Source: Leptospira biflexa
GTDB taxonomy: Bacteria > Spirochaetota > Leptospiria > Turneriellales > DYLW01
DNA: 49,180 bases
Assembly: GCA_020721865.1 (NCBI GenBank)
Contig: DYLW01000017.1
Coordinates: 1-49,180 of the forward strand
Direction of reading: 5' to 3'
Position 1 is the first letter of the stretch; each line of letters starts with the position of its first letter. Positions 1-9,148 of the stretch are shown here, one piece after another. Under the pieces are notes generated by a model, which worked only from the letters and a program-made list of their open reading frames with translations, did not search any database and was not told where the DNA came from. Made by a program: the position numbers and the translations under genes.

Positions 1-141
1 AATTATTTCCCTGCTACCTTGTATATATATAAATACCTGATTATTGAGAACTTACGGATTTCCCCAAAAACAGCATAAAAAAAGCTTGTCACTGGCGATA
101 ATTATACCAATAAGTTAATAGAAACGAAAATGGAGAAAGCA

Positions 142-315
142 ATGGAAAATCTATTACTAGACATTCCAGAGGAATTGACCAGGAAAAGAAGTGCAGAAGA
201 ATTTGCCGAATTCCTGAAAGAAGATAATGACGAAATATCAATCAATGAAGTAAGATTTACCTTATCTGCTGCTGCCGATGTTGAATCTTTGGATCTGAAT
301 GAGCTCAGAAACTAA
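142..315 (+). CDS. small acidic hypothetical protein, first gene of a two-gene module
   Basis: Encodes 57 residues (MENLLLDIPEEL...). I do not recognise a family. The start at 142 is preferred over the in-frame ATG at 130 because GGAG at 132-135 lies six bases upstream as a ribosome binding site. The peptide is acidic, has no signal peptide or membrane segment and is predicted mostly helical by eye. Its last 17 bases overlap the start of the next gene, so the two are probably translationally coupled. A short acidic protein before a longer partner would fit an antitoxin or a subunit of a small defence module, but that is inference. The DNA here is clearly more AT-rich than the uvrA or lol-like regions, suggesting recent acquisition. 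Confidence 0.5.
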   Translation: MENLLLDIPEELTRKRSAEEFAEFLKEDNDEISINEVRFTLSAAADVESLDLNELRN

Positions 316-896
316 GCTGGACAGGAGTACTTATGAATCATTGTGGGAAAAGAGTTTTTTGCCCACAATGAATGCAATAGAAAAAAGATTCAACATTGAA
401 TGCTTAGGCAAGGAGCAATTTAAAGAAATCCTGTATGAAAAATATTTGTTTGTGAGAAATGTATTCCGAACAAGAATGAAAGATCAATATAAGAATATGG
501 ATAGGCATAAAATTGCTTCAATGTTCCTAATTGCCTCACTGATGATAAGCCATTGCCCGGATGGCAATGAGAGTGGCATTAATGAAATCGTGGGGTTTTT
601 TCTTGGATGGGCAATACTGAAAAACTTTATTAGGCAAAGAGCGGAAAACGATAACGACACTGTATTACTTAATATAATCGAAAAGCCCATAATATTTCCA
701 AAATCAAATAACGGTCATTTTTTTAAATCACCTGATTAGAAAACTGAACAACATCCAAAAGTCAATAACAAGAATCTCACACCTTGGCAACGATCCGAAA
801 AACGAAAAATTACATGAAATAGCAAACTACGTTGGCGATTATTCTCTGATCTACTTCATGATAGAAAGTGAACATATTAAATCAGCCAGAGATTAA
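299..896 (+). pseudogene. hypothetical protein, frameshifted at a T7 tract
   Basis: The open frame from ATG 299 runs 146 codons and stops at 737-739, but the +1 frame immediately beyond the seven-T run at 718-724 reads on sensibly (LNHLIRKLNNIQKS...) to TAA at 894-896. With six Ts instead of seven the product would be one protein of about 198 residues. It is soluble and helical, without a signal peptide, and has a segment DRHKIASMFLIASL and a hydrophobic stretch VGFFLGWAILKNFI. I do not recognise the family. It overlaps the upstream 57-residue gene by 17 bases. The shift could be a sequencing error in a homopolymer, a true inactivating mutation, or less likely programmed slippage. A -1 slip at this tract would meet TAA at once, so only +1 helps. 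Confidence 0.55.
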
Positions 897-1054
897 AGAT
901 TTTCGCCATCCCTATTTCAATGCCCCTCATTCCTCCCCTTCAATCTCTTTTTCTGCCTCAGTTTACCTGTAAACCCGCACCATGGCCACCATTTTCACCC
1001 GGATGGCAGGGGTTTCATTTCCGGTCAAAATAATGTAACCGTCAAAACCCATCC

Positions 1055-1082
1055 TTGACAAATAAAAAATATGTGCTATGCT
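1055..1082 (+). promoter_or_regulatory. sigma70-like promoter
   Basis: TTGACA at 1055-1060 is a perfect -35 box, followed after 16 bases by TATGCT at 1077-1082. It lies directly in front of the ATG at 1089 of the IS66 TnpA-like fragment, so any transcript would be nearly leaderless for that ORF. The call is by eye only. Confidence 0.4.
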
Positions 1083-1088
1083 CCTGGC

Positions 1089-1301
1089 ATGGAAACAATC
1101 AATGAAAATCCCATGGAATGGGAAATAGTTTTGAGCGAATGGAAAACATCCAATTTGTCGCAGGCAGAGTTCTGCAGATTGAGAAATCTGAATTATTGGA
1201 AATTCCGCAGGGAGCTTGCCAAATCCCCTCAACCGTCGCTATGTCGCTGTAAAGGCGGCGGATATGTCTCCGGGGGGACGTCGCTGGGATTACGTCTCTA
1301 A
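1089..1301 (+). pseudogene. IS66-type TnpA-like fragment
   Basis: The first 45 or so codons give a helix-turn-helix-like segment (WEIVLSEWKTSNLSQAEFCR, then LNYWKFRRELAK). This resembles the DNA-binding start of IS66-family accessory protein TnpA, with its W..W...SGLSQ..FC pattern followed by an aromatic and basic helix. After about residue 48 the sequence turns into Gly, Cys and Ser-rich residues that look like non-coding DNA read through to a chance stop. No TnpB or TnpC frame is nearby, so this is an orphan remnant rather than an intact element. The 3' end touches the convergent stop of the CsgG-like gene at 1298. An alternative is a stand-alone small HTH protein of the same fold. Confidence 0.5.
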
Positions 1302-2317
1302 ATGCGGAAGCCCAGCCCGGCCTGGGCCTGGATATAGGGGTTCATCTCCTCATCGGCCTGGATGTGTCCCGCTGCTTCTATAAAGGTGAACATTTTTTTC
1401 CCCAGCGTAATGCGGAGGTGGATGCCCCCGCCGTAGGAGAACAGGAAATAACTTTGGGTGGCGGCGGTTTTCTTCATCTGCCCCAGGTCCATTCCGGATT
1501 CCAGATAGGGAAGGATGGAAAATCCCCGGAAAAGGAAAAATTCATATCCCAGCCTGCCGGAAAGCGGGATCACGGTAAAACTCTCATAGCCGGACTTCCC
1601 GCCGGGGAACTGGGCATAACCGCCCATAAAACCCAGATAAATTTTATCAAAGAGGATGTTCCGCACCGCCAGCGACGCCGCTCCGCCATAGCCGTAAGGA
1701 TATCCGTCCTTGAGAAATCCCAGGCTGTAAAACCCCAGGCCGGAAACCCCCAGCTCAAAGGGGATGGATTTTTTGATGAGCGTCACCGTATCTTTGGGCA
1801 CGGCTTTATCCAGACTCTGGGCCATTTTTTTCGCGAATTCATCCAGCGTCTGGAATACCGTGCCGTCAATGACCCCGGCAATTTTTGCCGCTCCCACAAG
1901 TTCCATATCGGCGGTTTTGTAAATGGATCCAAAAACCTGCATCTGGTCTTTAATGGCAGAAAAGGAACCCAGAATATAGTAATCCGCCCCCAGCTCCCGT
2001 GAAATATTTTGCCCTTCTTCTTTGGAAAGGCCGTTTTCTTCCCGGAGCCGGGCTTTTTTCAGGGTGGCCTTTATTTTCTGGCGGTCCACCACATCAAAGC
2101 GTTTGAGCTCCTGGATGCTGGTCACCACGTTATCGCCTATGCTGGTGGCCATGAAGGTATAATTTTCACTCCGGGTAAGGTTTGCAAATGCGATCACCGC
2201 CACCCGTTTCACGGTCTGGCTTTGCGTGACTGTCCCCGTTTCCTGGGGAAAAAGCCCGCCGATGGAGAGGAACAGAAATGTGCAAACATAAGGAAGGATT
2301 TTCACCCGATTATTCAT
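1298..2317 (-). CDS. CsgG-like domain plus outer-membrane barrel protein
   Basis: A 339-residue exported protein. Residues 1-25 form a signal peptide (MNNRVKILPYVCTFLFLSIG...). Residues about 35-185 resemble the CsgG/TolB-N-type domain found in bacterial surface-export lipoproteins, with a first strand VKRVAVIAFANL, a RFDVVDR strand and a GADYYILGSF strand. Residues about 190-339 alternate hydrophobic and aromatic residues with glycine turns and end GLGFRI, as in a small outer-membrane barrel. The start at 2317 was chosen because it begins the signal peptide and overlaps the stop of the upstream lipoprotein gene by eight bases, a typical coupled junction. The 41 extra in-frame codons upstream lie inside that gene. 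It probably sits in the periplasm and outer membrane. The substrate is unknown. Confidence 0.75.
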   Translation of the reverse strand: MNNRVKILPYVCTFLFLSIGGLFPQETGTVTQSQTVKRVAVIAFANLTRSENYTFMATSIGDNVVTSIQELKRFDVVDRQKIKATLKKARLREENGLSKEEGQNISRELGADYYILGSFSAIKDQMQVFGSIYKTADMELVGAAKIAGVIDGTVFQTLDEFAKKMAQSLDKAVPKDTVTLIKKSIPFELGVSGLGFYSLGFLKDGYPYGYGGAASLAVRNILFDKIYLGFMGGYAQFPGGKSGYESFTVIPLSGRLGYEFFLFRGFSILPYLESGMDLGQMKKTAATQSYFLFSYGGGIHLRITLGKKMFTFIEAAGHIQADEEMNPYIQAQAGLGFRI

Positions 2318-3845
2318 AGATATACGCCGCCCCCTGGGAGTCGTATGTTTCATTCCGTAAAGGGGCACCAATGATGAAAACCGTTCCATCTGTATGTACG
2401 CTGGTTCCGTATTGATGGGTTCCCGCACTGGTGAGGTCACTTAGTTTATTTTTTTCCATCCATGGAGGGTCTTTTCTAAAAATATAAGCTGATCCCAGAT
2501 TTGACCCAAGAGTAGGATCATCATCTAAATGTGATCCCACGATAAACGAAGCACCAGAAATGGAAACACTGTAGCCAAATTGGTCCTGGGCTGCCCCATC
2601 AGAGGCTAAAATTTTCTCCTGAGACCATGTTCCCGAATTGTTTTCGAAAATATAGGCTGCCCCTCGTGCCGAAGGCTCTCCAGGTCCGGTGCCTTCCAAG
2701 TGAGCTCCCACGAGAACATAATTCCCACTGATTGAAACACTGGAGCCAAAGTAATCCTCTGCTTCACCACCAGTCGCCACCAATTTTTCCACCTGTGTCC
2801 AGTTTCCGGCTTCATTTCTTACAAAATAATACACAGCTCCCTGGTTTGAATTATAACCTTCTGCCCCAACAACAGCAAAATTATCGTTTATGGAAACACT
2901 TTTGCCAAAATGGTCACCGGTAGCTCCATCTGGTGTACCTTGCAGAAGTTTTTGTTTCTGATTCCAGTTTCCTGATCCATCCCGCTCAAAAATGTATGCT
3001 GCACCCTGTTCTGTTTTGCTGGAATTATCCTTTTTGTAAGCTCCAACAATGGCATAATCTCCGGAAATGGAAACACTGTTGCCAAAATAATCGTCGGCAG
3101 CCTCACCACTTAGCTTCGTTTTTTGACTCCAAGTCCCGTTCCCCCTCTCAAAAATGTACGCGGCACCTTTGTATGAATCATTGCCATACGCTCCAATAAT
3201 GGCATAATCCCCGCTTATGGCAACGGTACATCCAAAATTGTCATTAGCGGCCCCGTCAGATGCGGTTAGAATTTGTTTCTCTGTCCATGTCCCGTTCACC
3301 TTCTCAAAAACATAGGTGGCACCTTTATATGAATCAACATAAGGCACCCCCACAATGGCATAATTCCCGCTCACGGAAACACTCCTCCCAAATTCATCGC
3401 TTGCGGCACCGTCGGAGGCCAGGATTTTCTGCGGGACTTTTTTAATCACCGTAATGGAAAAAACCTTCGTATCGGTGGAGGTGCCTTTGCTCAGGGTGGC
3501 GGTGAGAGTGATGGCGGCGTCGGTGGCAAAATAGGAGGGACGGTTCACCGTTCCATTCGAGGCCACCACGGAAGAGGCATCCCCCCCGCCGGAAGTGTAT
3601 GTGGCCACCCAGCTTATGGTGGTGCCATTAGCTCCGGTTGTGGGCAGGGTCAGATTCTGCGTGACGGATGCGGAGCTGTCCGGGGAGGTATACCCAATCT
3701 CCAGAGTGGATTTATCTTTGAGTATGGCCTCCACATCGGCCGCATTGTCCGGATTTTCAAAATAGAAATTCTTCACCCCGGAGCAGGACCCGCCGGCCAA
3801 TAGTATTCCGGCAACCATGACCGGATAGATTTTTCGTAATAGCAT
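2310..3845 (-). CDS. FG-GAP seven-bladed propeller lipoprotein
   Basis: A 511-residue protein with an N-terminal signal ending in the loose lipobox LLAGGSC, consistent with spirochaete-style lipoproteins. Residues about 40-135 look like an atrophied bacterial Ig domain (SWVATYTSGGG..., then ITLTATLSKG). Residues about 140-511 contain seven repeats of about 50 residues, each with a core like DxFGxSVSISGDYAIVGA followed by GAAYIFER and a Trp, which is the FG-GAP integrin-alpha-type beta-propeller pattern. Seven repeats match one full propeller. A strong GGAGG lies four to five bases upstream of the ATG. The gene is translationally coupled to the downstream CsgG-like barrel protein, so the propeller may be displayed or secured at the surface with its help. 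A ligand-binding or adhesion role is inference. Confidence 0.85.
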   Translation of the reverse strand: MLLRKIYPVMVAGILLAGGSCSGVKNFYFENPDNAADVEAILKDKSTLEIGYTSPDSSASVTQNLTLPTTGANGTTISWVATYTSGGGDASSVVASNGTVNRPSYFATDAAITLTATLSKGTSTDTKVFSITVIKKVPQKILASDGAASDEFGRSVSVSGNYAIVGVPYVDSYKGATYVFEKVNGTWTEKQILTASDGAANDNFGCTVAISGDYAIIGAYGNDSYKGAAYIFERGNGTWSQKTKLSGEAADDYFGNSVSISGDYAIVGAYKKDNSSKTEQGAAYIFERDGSGNWNQKQKLLQGTPDGATGDHFGKSVSINDNFAVVGAEGYNSNQGAVYYFVRNEAGNWTQVEKLVATGGEAEDYFGSSVSISGNYVLVGAHLEGTGPGEPSARGAAYIFENNSGTWSQEKILASDGAAQDQFGYSVSISGASFIVGSHLDDDPTLGSNLGSAYIFRKDPPWMEKNKLSDLTSAGTHQYGTSVHTDGTVFIIGAPLRNETYDSQGAAYIYE

Positions 3846-4241
3846 AATTCCTCCAAATCCAATATAGCGATGGTTGTAATGTTAAAATTTTGGATGTTTA
3901 TTTTCTCCATAATACTGCATTGAATATGCTTGTCAATAAATTTTTCTTTGGGGGAGGGTTGCAGTTATGAGACATAATACGCGGTGGATATCTTCCGCAA
4001 GAGGTTCGGCGTCTCCTCGCTTTGCTCCCCACATCGGTCTCCGGCTCCTGGAATCTACTACGCCGGCAGCACGTCGATCTGGAACACCGTCTGTGGCAGC
4101 ATGAAAATGGAGAGGGAGCCAATTATACAAGGAGCGGAAAAGGAAAGCAGAATTCACCACCGATGGATTTTTCATGGGGGAAAATTGGCCATTTGGTAAA
4201 AAAATGTGTATTATGTCCATAAGGGTTACATAGGGGATATC
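3846..4241. other. 396-bp intergenic stretch with GC-rich unidentified insert
   Basis: No intact gene is supported here. The first 120 bases are AT-rich and hold the upstream region of the propeller lipoprotein. Bases about 3975-4110 are clearly more GC-rich and remain open for over 40 codons in several frames on both strands, as degraded coding DNA often does, but I could not identify a family. The last 50 bases are AT-rich again and contain the leader and ribosome binding site (AGGGG near 4231) of the aspartic protease gene. Confidence 0.4.
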
Positions 4242-4658
4242 ATGGGAAAAATTGTACAAAAAGCTATATTAGAAAATGCCTATGACATAGGTGCGGCCAA
4301 AGAGGGCTATATTGCCCCGGAAAAAATACGCAGCATGGAAGTGGATTTTCTGGTAGATGCCGGAGTTGCCATGATCTGTCTGCCTGTGGATAAAATCAGA
4401 ATGCTGGGCCTGAAAGAAAGAAGCAAGAGGGATGTTGTTACAGCTACCGGTGTTGTGGAACGTATGATTTACAGTCCAGTACAGATCAGGATTTTTGACA
4501 GGGAAGCCGAGTTGAATGTAATGGAATTACCGGAGGGGATTCCGCCACTACTGGGCTACCTTGCATTGGAATCCCTGGATCTGTATCCTAATCCCCACAA
4601 GCAAATCCTGGAAGGTAATCCCAAATACGACGGCAAGATGGTGATGGATTTATTATAA
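4242..4658 (+). CDS. small clan-AA (retropepsin-like) aspartic protease family protein
   Basis: A 138-residue soluble protein. The segment VDFLVDAGVAMICLP followed by a LGL turn matches the hydrophobic-hydrophobic-D-T/S-G-A core of bacterial retropepsin-like aspartyl proteases, which act as homodimers with one Asp per subunit. Here the motif reads D-A-G, so the catalytic Asp is kept but the usual Thr/Ser is Ala. A later segment PEGIPPLLGYLALESLDL matches the family's second conserved strand (usually LLG...LE). The start at 4242 was chosen for AGGGG at the right distance. The 12 upstream in-frame codons have no binding site. The gene stands alone between two unidentified remnants, a setting common for stress or toxin-antitoxin-linked cargo. 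Enzyme activity is uncertain given the altered motif. Confidence 0.7.
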   Translation: MGKIVQKAILENAYDIGAAKEGYIAPEKIRSMEVDFLVDAGVAMICLPVDKIRMLGLKERSKRDVVTATGVVERMIYSPVQIRIFDREAELNVMELPEGIPPLLGYLALESLDLYPNPHKQILEGNPKYDGKMVMDLL

Positions 4659-4687
4659 CCGGCGGGGAGCAGACCCAAGCATACTAA

Positions 4688-4831
4688 TTAACACCGGGCT
4701 TTGATACGGCCGTGGGCCCACTCGAGTCTTCTCTGCCGTCGATTGAGGAAATTGAGGCGGAGTTGCTTCGACTAAGCTCGGATTCGGCAGTCTCACCGCA
4801 AGCAGCACAAGCGGGGGGTGGAGAAGAGTGA
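4688..4831 (+). pseudogene. C-terminal remnant of an unidentified protein
   Basis: A 47-codon open stretch with no ATG, opened by a TAA at 4685 and ending in TGA at 4829-4831, reads like genuine protein: PGFDTAVGPLESSLPSIEEI then AELLRLSSDSAV and an Ala/Gly-rich acidic tail. The base composition, GC-rich with third-position bias, differs from the AT-rich flanks. I could not assign the family. It looks like the tail of a gene whose 5' part was removed when the aspartic protease region was rearranged. Confidence 0.35.
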
Positions 4832-4902
4832 GATAAAAAACTCTGTGAACTCAGATAGCCGCTTTTATCTTTACGGTTACGCTCCGGGCTGAATTTTAGC
4901 TT

Positions 4903-7782
4903 ATGAGTGCATCCATCATCGTCCGGGGGGCCAGAGAGCATAACCTGAAAAATATTTCCGTGGAAATACCACGAGACAAGCTGGTGGTGATCACCGGGCT
5001 GTCTGGCAGTGGAAAAAGCTCCCTGGCTTTTGACACCATCTATGCGGAAGGACAGAGGCGGTATGTGGAAAGCCTTTCCTCCTATGCCCGCCAGTTCCTG
5101 GGGCAGATTGAAAAACCCGACGTGGATTCCATTGAGGGACTGTCCCCCGCCATTTCCATTGAACAGAAAACCACCCACCGGAATCCCCGCTCCACCGTGG
5201 GGACAGTCACGGAGATTTATGACTATCTGCGTCTGGCTTTTGCACGGGTGGGAGAACCTCATTGCCCCAATGGTCATGGTCCCATGCAAGCATTGCCCAT
5301 TGACGTTATGGTAGCCAAAGTTTTTGAGATTGGCCAGACCAGAGAGAAAGCGGAAAAATTCCGCCTGCATATTATGGCACCCATCGCCCAGTCCAAGAAA
5401 GGAGAATTCAAAGATATTTTTGCACGGCTTCTGAAAGACGGTTTCACCCGCATCCGGGTCGATGGGACAATTTATGAACTGGAGGATGCCCCGGATTTGG
5501 AAAAGAACAAAAAACATACTATCGATTTGATAACAGACCGGCTTGCGTGGCAGATTGGAAAAGAAGAGGAAATCCGCTCCCGTCTGGCGGAATCCATCGA
5601 ACTGGCATTGAGCAAAGGGGAAAACCTAGCCCGGATTGAAACGGAATTTCTGGATGCCAATGGAAACTCTCTGGGAAAAGAAGAGGAAATATTCTCGGCG
5701 GCTTTGTCCTGCTCTGTGTGCGGTTTCAGCTTTCCGGCCATCACACATCGGCTTTTCTCCTTCAACTCCCCGGATGGTGCCTGTCCCCATTGCTCCGGGC
5801 TGGGGTATCATCTGGAATTTCACCCCGATCTGTTGATCCCGGATCCGGAAAAATCTGTTCGCGAGGGCGTGGTCACATCCGGTCTGGGTTGGACGGCGGA
5901 TTCCACCTGGTACCAGATGATGATGAGCGAGCTTTCCAAAGCACATAAATTTTCCTTGGACAAACCTTGGAATAAACTGCCGGAAAAAATACAAAATATT
6001 ATTTTAAATGGCGATGAAAATGTTCGGCTGAAATTTGAATTCCAGAATGAGGATTCCAATTATAGCTTCACACGAAAATATGAGGGAATCATTCCCAATC
6101 TGCACCGCCGCTACCGCAGCACAAATTCAGATTCCATACGGCAAAGATTGGAACAGTACATGGTACAGATGGAGTGCAATGTCTGCCACGGGGCCAGGCT
6201 CAAACCGGAACCGCTGTCCGTTTTCATTGCTGGGAAAAATATCGATGCCATCACCCGGATGAGCATTGAGGAAGCCTTTGATTTTTTTTCACATTTAAAA
6301 CTGGAAAAAACCCAGGCCACCATTGCGGAGGGAATATTAAAAGAAATAAAATCCAGATTGTCTTTTCTGATGAACGTGGGAGTGGGCTATCTGAATCTGA
6401 ACAGGACGGCGGGGACGCTATCCGGCGGAGAGGCCCAGAGAATACGCCTGGCCACGCAGATTGGTTCCGCACTGGTGGGTGTTCTTTATGTACTGGATGA
6501 ACCTTCCATTGGTTTGCACCAGAGCGATAATGAAAAGCTCATCCACACCCTCCGGAATCTGCGGGATTTGGGCAATACGGTCATTGTGGTGGAGCACGAT
6601 GAGGAGACCATTGAATCCGGGGATTTCATCATTGACATGGGTCCGGGTGCGGGAGTCCACGGCGGAGAAATTGTCTTTGCCGGGGGGAAAAAGGAATTGC
6701 TGAAAGCAAAGAATTCCCTGACCGCAGATTACATCAACGGAAAAAGGGAAATCCCCATCCCGGAAAAACGCCGGGAGGGGAACGGGAAGAAATTTGTCAT
6801 CCGGGGAGCGGCGGAAAATAATCTGAAGAATATAGACGTGGAGTTTCCTGCGGGAAAATTTATCTGCGTGACCGGTCTTTCCGGAAGCGGGAAAAGCACG
6901 TTGGTTAATGAAATTTTGTACAAGATATTCAAAAAGAAATTATTTGGTTCTCATATCCTGCCGGGTAAACATAAATCCCATGAAGGTGCGGACATCTTTG
7001 ATAAGGTCATCAATATTGATCAGAGTCCCATCGGCCGGACGCCTCGCTCCAATCCGGCCACGTATACTGGTGCGTTCACTCCCATACGGGATTTATTTGC
7101 CCAGTTACCTGCCAGTAAAATGAGAGGATACAAACCGGGGAGATTTTCCTTTAATGTGGCGGGGGGGCGGTGCGAAGCCTGCGAAGGGGATGGGGTCAAA
7201 AAAATTGAGATGCACTTCCTGCCCGATGTGTACGTCACCTGCGAGGTGTGTAAAGGCCGGCGGTATAATATGGAAACCCTGGAAGTGAAATACAAAGGGA
7301 AAAATATTTATGATGTGCTGGAAATGAGTGTGGAGGAGGCCAATGATTTTTTTTCCGCCATCCCCGCCATTGCCGGAAAAATGGGGGCACTGAAAGAAGT
7401 GGGACTGTCCTATATTAAACTGGGACAGCCGGCCACTACGCTTTCCGGTGGGGAAGCCCAGAGGGTAAAACTGGCCACGGAATTGTCCCGGAGATCCACC
7501 GGAAAAACCCTGTATATTCTGGATGAACCCACCACCGGCCTGCACTTTGAGGATATCCGTCAACTGCTTCTGGTCCTCCATACTTTTGTGGAACAGGGCA
7601 ACACCGTTCTGGTGATTGAGCATAATATGGATGTCATCAAAACGGCGGACTGGATTCTGGATCTGGGGCCGGAAGGGGGAGCCAAAGGCGGAGAAATTGT
7701 CTTTGCCGGAACTCCGGAGGATCTGGTGAGGAGCGAAAACTCGCTCACGGGAAAATATCTGAAGAAATGGTTAAAAATATGA
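4903..7782 (+). CDS. uvrA: excinuclease ABC subunit A (UvrA)
   Basis: A 959-residue DNA damage-recognition ATPase of nucleotide excision repair, working as a dimer that loads UvrB. Full length for the family. Both ABC ATPase modules are present: Walker [11 protein letters not shown] near residue 33 and GLSGSGKST near residue 660, signature [12 protein letters not shown] near 505 and [12 protein letters not shown] near 850, each followed by an LDEP Walker B. Zinc modules are visible as CSVCG...CPHC near 270-300 and CEACEGDG...CEVCKGRR near 755-785. The first UvrB-binding region ([30 protein letters not shown]) is also intact. No strong ribosome binding site precedes ATG 4903, but homology begins exactly there. 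Its last 12 bases overlap the convergent unknown gene. Confidence 0.98.
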   Translation: MSASIIVRGAREHNLKNISVEIPRDKLVVITGLSGSGKSSLAFDTIYAEGQRRYVESLSSYARQFLGQIEKPDVDSIEGLSPAISIEQKTTHRNPRSTVGTVTEIYDYLRLAFARVGEPHCPNGHGPMQALPIDVMVAKVFEIGQTREKAEKFRLHIMAPIAQSKKGEFKDIFARLLKDGFTRIRVDGTIYELEDAPDLEKNKKHTIDLITDRLAWQIGKEEEIRSRLAESIELALSKGENLARIETEFLDANGNSLGKEEEIFSAALSCSVCGFSFPAITHRLFSFNSPDGACPHCSGLGYHLEFHPDLLIPDPEKSVREGVVTSGLGWTADSTWYQMMMSELSKAHKFSLDKPWNKLPEKIQNIILNGDENVRLKFEFQNEDSNYSFTRKYEGIIPNLHRRYRSTNSDSIRQRLEQYMVQMECNVCHGARLKPEPLSVFIAGKNIDAITRMSIEEAFDFFSHLKLEKTQATIAEGILKEIKSRLSFLMNVGVGYLNLNRTAGTLSGGEAQRIRLATQIGSALVGVLYVLDEPSIGLHQSDNEKLIHTLRNLRDLGNTVIVVEHDEETIESGDFIIDMGPGAGVHGGEIVFAGGKKELLKAKNSLTADYINGKREIPIPEKRREGNGKKFVIRGAAENNLKNIDVEFPAGKFICVTGLSGSGKSTLVNEILYKIFKKKLFGSHILPGKHKSHEGADIFDKVINIDQSPIGRTPRSNPATYTGAFTPIRDLFAQLPASKMRGYKPGRFSFNVAGGRCEACEGDGVKKIEMHFLPDVYVTCEVCKGRRYNMETLEVKYKGKNIYDVLEMSVEEANDFFSAIPAIAGKMGALKEVGLSYIKLGQPATTLSGGEAQRVKLATELSRRSTGKTLYILDEPTTGLHFEDIRQLLLVLHTFVEQGNTVLVIEHNMDVIKTADWILDLGPEGGAKGGEIVFAGTPEDLVRSENSLTGKYLKKWLKI

Positions 7783-8922
7783 ATAGTAGTTATAGCCAAA
7801 GTCCGGAAAATTCCTTGTCTCCAGGCGGAAATTTGGGATGGTTTTCCTTAGCAGGCTGAGAATAAACTGCGGATCACTTTTTTCTATCATTACGTATAAC
7901 AAACCGGCGTGTACCAGTATAATTTTGTCGTTGTAACCCAGCTCCGCATTCAAATTATTTTTTATTGTTTTAAACTGTGCCTCCGTGATGGGAATCTCCG
8001 GATGGATTTTCATAATCATAATGGACTGGGTTCCCATATTGGACGCGGCCTGGAGATCTTTACGGAGTTCCTTGTAAATCCTGTCCGGGGTCACATCAAT
8101 ATTTTCATGGATAAAGCTTTTCAGGGCGGGTGCCAGTTCTGCCAGTCTGGATAATATCAACGGCTGGTCCAGATTGGGATAGATTTTTTCCCCTTTGGGG
8201 GTGAAATAAAAAAAGATCAGATAGCTGAGCACATGGAGCCGGTGCATGGGAATTATTAAGAGAGAGTGCATTTTATCCAGCGTGGTTTTTGAGAACCTCT
8301 TTGAAAAAAAGATATCAGCCTTGAGTTCATCCGTAACACGTATAAATGTCACCCTGTCTTTCCGTACCCGAAAAAGTGGATCTCTTTTCTGCAAATATAG
8401 ATTTTCCTTATCCTGCTGGTTCAGATTGGCATACGTCATGGTTTTATATGCCCCCAGCAGACGGTCATATTTCATAACAGAAAAGGCACGGGAGTATATT
8501 CGTACAGAATGGGTAAAATACCGCAGGATTTGGATTAATTCTTTTTCCGTGATATTGTCAAAATAAGCCTCATTCAGATATGTCAGGTATGGAGAAACTT
8601 TGATTCCGGAATATTTATCCACGAAAATATCAATCAGCCGGCCAATATTCTCGCTGCTGAAATTCATTTTTTCTGCGGAGCTGTCCGGTGGAGTGAGGAT
8701 GCTGCCAATCAGGTCTTTTGCTTCCTCCGTAAACGCTCTGCCTTTGATGACTTCCTGACGCCCACGGGAATCCCGTTCTCTCTGGACAAGTTCCGCCTTT
8801 TTTCTGTTAACATACTCCAGCAGCCGGTCATCAAATGGGTTGAAAAAAACAAACTCCCGTCCGAATTTAAAATCGCCCAAATCTGGCGGAGCAGAAAATT
8901 CTTTTTGATTGAATGAGTCCAT
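7771..8922 (-). CDS. conserved-looking hypothetical cytoplasmic protein
   Basis: A 383-residue soluble protein that I do not recognise. It begins MDSFNQKEFSAPPDLGDFKF and has no signal peptide or convincing membrane span. Basic-acidic helical segments occupy the first 130 residues, and alternating strands and helices the rest (for example SLLIIPMHRLHVLSYLIFFY near residue 220 and KIILVHAGLLYVMIEK near 345). The second half has an arrangement that could be a GAF-like or ligand-binding alpha/beta fold, but no motif supports this. The stop overlaps the 3' end of uvrA by 12 bases in a convergent arrangement. Codon use matches the core genes, so it is likely native. Confidence 0.7.
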   Translation of the reverse strand: MDSFNQKEFSAPPDLGDFKFGREFVFFNPFDDRLLEYVNRKKAELVQRERDSRGRQEVIKGRAFTEEAKDLIGSILTPPDSSAEKMNFSSENIGRLIDIFVDKYSGIKVSPYLTYLNEAYFDNITEKELIQILRYFTHSVRIYSRAFSVMKYDRLLGAYKTMTYANLNQQDKENLYLQKRDPLFRVRKDRVTFIRVTDELKADIFFSKRFSKTTLDKMHSLLIIPMHRLHVLSYLIFFYFTPKGEKIYPNLDQPLILSRLAELAPALKSFIHENIDVTPDRIYKELRKDLQAASNMGTQSIMIMKIHPEIPITEAQFKTIKNNLNAELGYNDKIILVHAGLLYVMIEKSDPQFILSLLRKTIPNFRLETRNFPDFGYNYYSYF

Positions 8923-9148
8923 GAAATTTTGTTATCCAGAGGCAATAATTAAAATTTTCTCTTTAATTACAAGCTTTTTTCTTGCCCGGTGGAATGGTTT
9001 TAAAACCGAAGGAGTGGCTTATGGTTCCGTGTTTCCTGCGTGCAGCCGGTTTCCCGATTGGTGCGGGGATGGGGTCTTTCTGCAGAGGGGAACGATTGCT
9101 GGCGGAGATTGGCTACGACGGGATATAAAATCGGCTTGGGGTTTCTCC

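Noticed and set aside
718..724. Programmed -1 frameshifting at T TTT TTT
   Set aside because: A -1 slip leads straight to TAA; only a +1 shift opens the downstream frame, so error or mutation is more likely.
4684..5517. Long minus-strand frame of 277 codons over the uvrA start
   Set aside because: It lies antisense to strongly conserved UvrA sequence and gives a low-complexity translation without motifs.
8997..9110. Short plus-strand ORF beginning MVPCFLRAAGFPIG between the unknown gene and the diguanylate cyclase
   Set aside because: No ribosome binding site, only 36 codons and no recognisable similarity.
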